From Caulobacter sp. 602-1 (GTDB lineage: Bacteria > Pseudomonadota > Alphaproteobacteria > Caulobacterales > Caulobacteraceae), in assembly GCF_003931565.1 (NCBI RefSeq), contig NZ_RRYI01000003.1, positions 186,001-250,000 on the forward strand: a stretch of 64,000 nucleotides of DNA. The letters are read 5' to 3'. This document shows, in pieces, positions 59,966 through 64,000 of the stretch. The notes under the pieces were generated by a model, which saw nothing but the letters and a program-made list of their open reading frames with translations, ran no database searches and was not told the origin of the DNA. Position numbers and translations under genes: made by a program. Every line of letters begins with the position of its first letter. Position 1 is the first letter of the stretch.

Positions 59966-61111
59966 ATGCTGGATTTAGCGCTCCGAGACGAGGTTGCGGC
60001 GCCCGATACGGGCCTGATGACGCTCATCGAAACCATCGAAGCGCTGTCGGCGACGCGTACGCTCGCCGAGGTGGCGGACGTCGTTCGCAAGGCGGCCCGA
60101 CGCATCTCTGGGGCGGACGGCGTGGCCTTCGTCCTGCGTGACAACGAACAGTGCTGGTATTTCGACGAGGACGCGATCGGCCCGCTTTGGAAGGGCAAGC
60201 GCTTTCCCCTGACCGCGTGCATCTCCGGCTGGGCGATGCTGAACCGCCAGACGGTGGTGATCTCCGACATCTATCTGGACGATCGCATCCCCCACGACGC
60301 CTACCGCCCGACCTTCGTCAAAAGCCTGGTGATGACGCCGGTGCGCATGGAAGACCCCGTGGCCGCGATCGGCGCCTACTGGGCTGAATCGCATACGCCT
60401 TCACCAGAGACCGTGCAGAAGCTGCAGGTCATCGCCCGCGCCACCGCCTCGGCCCTGGAAAGCGGCCGGCTGCATGACAGCCTGGTCGACGCCCGTCACC
60501 ATGGCACGTTCCTGCTGCAGGAACTGGATCACCGGGTGAAGAACACCCTGGCCATCGTTCAGTCGATCTCCCGTCAGACCCTCCGCGCCACCCCCTCGCC
60601 CGAAGCCTTCGCCGAGGTGTTCGAGGACCGCCTCCTGGCGCTGTCCCAGGCCCACGAGCTGCTGACCCGCCGCGCCTGGGGCCGCGCCGGAATGCATGAG
60701 ATCCTGGACAAGGCCCTGGCCCCGTTCACGGTCGACCGGGCCGAGCGCTTCGACATCGTCGGCCCGGCCATCACGTTCAGCGCCGAGACCTCGGTCTCGG
60801 TCCACATGACCCTGCACGAGCTGGCCGTGAACGCGGCAAAGTATGGCGCTCTTTCGACGTCCGCGGGTCGGGTGGTGATCCGGTGGTCGGTCGACGAGGC
60901 CGCCGCGCCGCCGATGCTCACCCTGACCTGGCGCGAGGTCGACGGTCCGCCCGTAGCCGCCCTACCCGAACGCCGCGGCTTCGGCTCGCAGATGATCCAA
61001 CGCGGCCTGGCCCGCGATCTGGGCGGCGCGGCCACCATGGACTTCGCTCCGTCAGGCTTCGTCTACACGCTTCGCGCCCCCTTGTCGGAACGGCTGAGCC
61101 TGGCCGCATGA
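59966..61111 (+). CDS. GAF domain HWE-type sensor histidine kinase
   Basis: A 381-residue soluble kinase. Residues about 20-165 form a GAF sensor domain (TLAEVADVVRKAARRISGAD, then WYFDEDAIGPLWKGKRFPLT). The kinase core has phospho-accepting His189 in LLQELDHRVKNTLAIVQSI, the N-box HELAVNAAKYGALS and the W-x-E of LTWREVDGP, hallmarks of the HWE family found in alphaproteobacteria. There is no membrane segment, so it senses a cytoplasmic cue. Its stop overlaps the start of a receiver-only regulator gene, its likely partner. Confidence 0.93.
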   Translation: MLDLALRDEVAAPDTGLMTLIETIEALSATRTLAEVADVVRKAARRISGADGVAFVLRDNEQCWYFDEDAIGPLWKGKRFPLTACISGWAMLNRQTVVISDIYLDDRIPHDAYRPTFVKSLVMTPVRMEDPVAAIGAYWAESHTPSPETVQKLQVIARATASALESGRLHDSLVDARHHGTFLLQELDHRVKNTLAIVQSISRQTLRATPSPEAFAEVFEDRLLALSQAHELLTRRAWGRAGMHEILDKALAPFTVDRAERFDIVGPAITFSAETSVSVHMTLHELAVNAAKYGALSTSAGRVVIRWSVDEAAAPPMLTLTWREVDGPPVAALPERRGFGSQMIQRGLARDLGGAATMDFAPSGFVYTLRAPLSERLSLAA

Positions 61112-61467
61112 AATCCTCCAGGGTGATGATCGTCGAGGACGAGGCCCTGGTGGCCATGATGGTCGAGGACATGCTCGGCGACATGGGCTACGAAATCGCC
61201 GGCTCGTTCGGCGCGGTGCACGACGCCCTGGCCTTTCTAGGCAGCGACCAGCCGCGACCCGACGGCGCGGTGCTGGACGTCAATATCGGCGGCGAGATGG
61301 TCTTTCCCGTCGCCGAGGCGCTGCGCGAGCAGGGCGTGCCCTTCGTGTTCGCGACCGGCTATGGCGACCTGCCCCGCAAGGGCTTCGAGAGCGTCGAGGT
61401 GCTGGCCAAGCCGATCAATATCGGCGCCTTGCGCCAGGCCGTCGGCAAGTTCCACTCCGAAAACTAG
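61108..61467 (+). CDS. Single-domain response regulator (receiver only)
   Basis: A 119-residue receiver without an output domain. MIVEDEALVAMMVEDML carries the acidic cluster, Asp57 (AVLDVNIGGE) is the phospho-acceptor and Lys101 (VLAKPINIG) is present; FATGYGDLPRKG has the Thr. It is translationally coupled to the HWE kinase gene (ATGA). It probably serves as phosphate sink or adaptor for another regulator. The stop overlaps the end of the convergent LysR gene. Confidence 0.93.
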   Translation: MKSSRVMIVEDEALVAMMVEDMLGDMGYEIAGSFGAVHDALAFLGSDQPRPDGAVLDVNIGGEMVFPVAEALREQGVPFVFATGYGDLPRKGFESVEVLAKPINIGALRQAVGKFHSEN

Positions 61468-62357
61468 GCCCCCTCCTCCTTCAGGAAGTCGATGAAGGCC
61501 CGCAACGGCGCGGGCGCCCGGCGTCGGCTCGGATAGTAGAGATAGAAGCCGCTGTAATAGGGGCACCAGTCCTCCAGCACGCGCACCAGACGTCCCTGGG
61601 CGATCAGGTCGGCGACCTGGTCCTCGAAGGCGAAGGTCACGCCCAGTCCGTCGAGGGCGGCCTGAATGCTCAGCTCCTGATCGTTGAGGGTCAGGGGACC
61701 ATCGACCTCGATGTTCAGCTCGACGCCGTCCCGTTCGAACTCCCACGCGTAGAGTCGCCCGCTGGCGAACCGGAAGCGGATGCAGGGCAGCGCCTTCAGC
61801 TGTTCGGGCGCCGTCGGCTTGGGATGAACTTCGAAGAAGGCCGGCGTGGCGACGATGGCGGTGCGCTGGCGGCCGCCGATCGGCACGGCGACCATGTCCT
61901 GAGCTATGGTCTCGCCGAAGCGCACGCCGGCGTCGCAGCCTTCCGCCACCATGTCGACCAGCGCCCCGTCGGCGACGATCTCGACCTTCACCCCTGGATG
62001 CAGGGCCATGAAACGGGCCACGGCCGGCAACAGCACCAGCTGGGCCGCGCCGCGCGAGGCGTTGAAGCGCAGCGCGCCCATCGGCCGTCCCCGAAAGTTG
62101 TTAAGGTCGTCCAGGGCGTCGTCGATGTCGCGGAAGGCCGGCGACACCCGGGCGAACAGCCGCTCCCCGGCCTCGGTCAGGGCGACGCTGCGCGTGGTGC
62201 GATTGACCAGGCGCAGGTCCAGCCGCTCCTCGACGCCGCGCAAGGCGTGGCTCAGGGCGGACGGCGTGCAGCCCAGCTCGTCGGCCGCGCGGCGAAAACT
62301 CTTGTGGCGGGCGATGGCCAGAAAGCTGACCAGATCGGCGGGAACGACGGGCCGCAT
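61464..62357 (-). CDS. LysR family transcriptional regulator
   Basis: A 297-residue LysR protein: FLAIARHKSFRRAADELGCT, SALSHALRGVEERLDLRLVN and the effector domain with GCDAGVRFGETIAQDMVAVP. It is divergent from the SDR gene at 62477 across 119 bases. The TGATTA hexamer occurs near both ends of that interval, a hint at binding sites. Typical for LysR regulators of SDR or aldo-keto reductases responding to electrophiles. Confidence 0.92.
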   Translation of the reverse strand: MRPVVPADLVSFLAIARHKSFRRAADELGCTPSALSHALRGVEERLDLRLVNRTTRSVALTEAGERLFARVSPAFRDIDDALDDLNNFRGRPMGALRFNASRGAAQLVLLPAVARFMALHPGVKVEIVADGALVDMVAEGCDAGVRFGETIAQDMVAVPIGGRQRTAIVATPAFFEVHPKPTAPEQLKALPCIRFRFASGRLYAWEFERDGVELNIEVDGPLTLNDQELSIQAALDGLGVTFAFEDQVADLIAQGRLVRVLEDWCPYYSGFYLYYPSRRRAPAPLRAFIDFLKEEGA

Positions 62358-62476
62358 TGATGATTACAACTCACTATGTCGACGACAACTGCGATGATTA
62401 TCTCATCGAAGGCCGAGGTCTAGACAGTCCTCCGTCGCCGCGGCTCCACCGCCCCGGCCTAACGAAGGAAACGAAC

Positions 62477-63322
62477 ATGCGTACCTGGTTCATCACCGGC
62501 GCTTCGCGCGGCTTCGGCGCCCTGATCGCGGAAAAGGCCCTGGCCGCCGGCGACGCCGTCGTCGCCACCGCGCGCAACCCCAAGACCGTCACCGACCGCC
62601 TCGGCGAGCCCCCCAATCTGCTGGCCGTCCCCCTCGACGTCACCGACGAGACCCAAGGACACGCCGCCGCGAAGGCCGCGGTCCAGCGGTTCGGCCGCAT
62701 CGACGTGCTGGTCAACAACGCCGGCTACGGCCTGCTGGGCGCGGTGGAGGAGGCCACTGGCGCCGAGATCGAAGCCCTGTACCGCACGAACGTCTTCGGC
62801 CTGCTGGCCGTGACCCGCGCCGTCTTGCCGCACATGCGCCGTCAACGTTCGGGTCGGATCCTGAACCTGTCGTCGGTGGGCGGCCTACGCTCGGCGGCCG
62901 GTTTTGGCGTCTACTGCTCGACAAAGTTCGCCGTCGAGGGCCTGACCGAGGCGCTGGCCGCCGAACTGGCGCCGCTGGGAATCTTCGCCACGGCCGTCGA
63001 GCCGGGCTATTTCCGCACCGATTTCCTGGACGCGACCTCGCTGAGCGTCAGCCCGGCCGCCATCGCCGACTATCACGCGACGGCCGGCGCGGTGCGGACC
63101 CACGCGGCCCAGATCAGCCACAATCAGCCCGGCGACCCTCAACGCTTGGCCGACGTGCTGATCGACTTTGTCGACGTCCCGAACCCGCCGGTTCGCCTGC
63201 CGCTGGGCAGCGACACGGCGGCGGCGACCGAGGCCGTGGCGGCCGCGCATCTGGCCGTGCTGAAGGACTGGCGCGCGGTGGCGGTGTCGACCGACTTCCC
63301 GAAGGAAGACGCGACGGCGTAA
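62477..63322 (+). CDS. SDR family oxidoreductase
   Basis: A 281-residue classical SDR. TGASRGFGALIAEKAL binds the cofactor, NNAGYGLLGAVEEAT follows, the catalytic Ser is in NLSSVGGLRS, and YCSTKFAVEGLTEALA holds Tyr and Lys; the product motif is VEPGYFRTDF. It is of the subgroup found next to LysR genes, probably an NADPH-dependent carbonyl reductase. ATG 62477 follows AAGGA; the frame extends upstream across the promoter and LysR start and is rejected. Confidence 0.93.
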   Translation: MRTWFITGASRGFGALIAEKALAAGDAVVATARNPKTVTDRLGEPPNLLAVPLDVTDETQGHAAAKAAVQRFGRIDVLVNNAGYGLLGAVEEATGAEIEALYRTNVFGLLAVTRAVLPHMRRQRSGRILNLSSVGGLRSAAGFGVYCSTKFAVEGLTEALAAELAPLGIFATAVEPGYFRTDFLDATSLSVSPAAIADYHATAGAVRTHAAQISHNQPGDPQRLADVLIDFVDVPNPPVRLPLGSDTAAATEAVAAAHLAVLKDWRAVAVSTDFPKEDATA

Positions 63323-63327
63323 GTGAT

Positions 63328-63351
63328 CGGGGCGGTCGACAGGCCGCCCCG
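63328..63351. terminator. Bidirectional hairpin terminator
   Basis: CGGGGCGG-TCGACAGG-CCGCCCCG, an 8-bp stem between the convergent SDR and phytase-like genes. Confidence 0.6.
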
Positions 63352-63352
63352 C

Positions 63353-64000
63353 CTACGGCGTGAACCGCAGCACCAGGATCTGGTTGATCTGCCTGGCGTC
63401 GTAGTTGTCGTCCGAGGCCAGGACGAGGGTCCGAGCCCCGTCCGCCTGGCGCGGCCCCCACGCCATGGCCTCCAGATTGTCGATCCGGATCCCAAGCGTG
63501 TCGAAGTTCAGCAACAGCCGCTTCTCCACCGGCCGGACCGACGTCTCCAGCAGGCTATCGACCCTGGAAACGTCCAGCGCCTTGCTCACATCGGCGAGGT
63601 AGAGGCGGACATGGTAGCTGTAGCGGCCGTCGGCATGCTTGATCCCCGAGCGCTCCAGCACCAGCAGGCGATGATCGTCCAGAGTCAGGATTTCGCTGAC
63701 CCCGTTGTCGCCGACACCGACCGGCGAGGCGACCTGCACCGGGTCGATGCGATAAGCGTACTGGGCGACGAGCCTGCCGGACCGGTCCAAACGGCTCAGC
63801 CGCGTCAGCCCTCCCCCGGCGACAGACGGGATCGGGCCATCCTGGACCAGAGGCCCCTCCATCGACACCCACAACGACCGTCCGCCCACGGACCAGCTGA
63901 TTCCCTCTGTCGTGGCGTTCTTGCGCGCGCCGGTCTCGCCGCCGTCGTGGAAGGTCAGGGCGTCGGGGACGACGTGGCGCGCGACCGGGGTCCCATCGGC
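63353..64000 (-). CDS. Esterase-like activity of phytase family protein (5' end outside window)
   Basis: At least 215 codons of the C-terminal part, open to the right edge. TEGISWSVGGRSLWVSMEGP matches the repeated NGxEGL...LWVAxE motif of phytase-like esterase (PF13449-type) beta-propellers, followed by AYRIDPVQVASPVG, DNGVSEILTLDDHRLLVLER and LASDDNYDARQINQILVLRF. Such proteins are usually secreted; the signal would lie outside the window. Reaction uncertain: family members have been annotated from phytase-like sequences without direct biochemical proof. Confidence 0.85.
   Translation of the reverse strand, partial: ADGTPVARHVVPDALTFHDGGETGARKNATTEGISWSVGGRSLWVSMEGPLVQDGPIPSVAGGGLTRLSRLDRSGRLVAQYAYRIDPVQVASPVGVGDNGVSEILTLDDHRLLVLERSGIKHADGRYSYHVRLYLADVSKALDVSRVDSLLETSVRPVEKRLLLNFDTLGIRIDNLEAMAWGPRQADGARTLVLASDDNYDARQINQILVLRFTP

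Noticed and set aside
1-64000. CRISPR array, prophage or complete IS element
   Set aside because: No repeat-spacer pattern and no structural phage genes; the tail-collar genes stand alone, and the only IS and integrase traces are fragments.

Overview
The window looks like chromosomal DNA of a high-GC alphaproteobacterium, most likely Caulobacteraceae (Caulobacter or a close relative). This rests on a TonB-dependent receptor feeding a catabolic locus, an HWE-type histidine kinase, GH43/GH31 saccharidases, an OhrR-like MarR, and strong GC bias at third codon positions. That is an inference from gene style; there is no rRNA or other marker. The only RNA gene seen is a tRNA-Arg(CCT) at 55.5 kb. 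I see no CRISPR array and no intact mobile element.

Layout. 0-4.1 kb: the 3' end of an MBL-fold hydrolase, an ABM monooxygenase and quinone-oxidoreductase-like gene divergent from a LysR gene, then an HxlR regulator divergent from an SDR gene with a perfect 7-5-7 inverted repeat between them. 4.5-20.7 kb: a large catabolic block with a YtcJ-like amidohydrolase, mmsA, a LysR gene, a TonB-dependent receptor, a polar-amino-acid-type ABC transporter plus a small exported protein, and the minus-strand operon gabT-gabD-cupin-FAD amine oxidase-ghrA with a second LysR gene. Three promoters in this block (amidohydrolase, receptor, gabT) share a GGTGWC-N5-GWCACC dyad that also fits the LysR T-N11-A rule, so they probably form one regulon for an amine, amino acid or polyamine-type nutrient. 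20.8-21.8 kb is gene debris: the start of an IS3-type transposase gene, a broken unknown gene and the C-terminal part of an M28 peptidase.

21.9-34.3 kb: an OhrR-like regulator divergent from an exported alpha/beta hydrolase, a BenE-type transporter, a cytochrome-c-like lipoprotein, an exported HETTH metalloprotein, PAP2 coupled to a response regulator whose receiver has lost its catalytic residues, a canonical OmpR-type regulator, a GMC oxidoreductase divergent from a MerR/excisionase-HTH plus GAF protein, and a P450/hydrolase pair. 34.3-44.1 kb: a tyrosine recombinase C-terminal relic, an Lrp gene, a broken S41 peptidase, an M13 peptidase, an ECF sigma cluster, a two-DTG aspartyl protease, and an AraC gene flanked by two paralogous hydrolases.

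44.4-54.6 kb: GH43 plus GH31 saccharidases (with a possible 22-codon coupling ORF), a LysR gene with an unknown gene and a frameshifted quinone oxidoreductase, then a lipoprotein and a secreted trypsin-like protease. 54.8-64 kb: a broken small membrane-protein gene, tRNA-Arg, dctA, three tandem tail-collar (MdpB-like) genes with a DUF6916-like gene and a GNAT gene, a GAF-HWE kinase with a receiver-only regulator, a LysR/SDR pair and a partial phytase-like esterase gene.

Two patterns run across the window. A 44-45 bp degenerate repeat occurs at six intergenic sites, always in the same orientation and five times between convergent genes. At least three genes are broken by frameshifts or stops (35.3, 50.7 and 54.8 kb).
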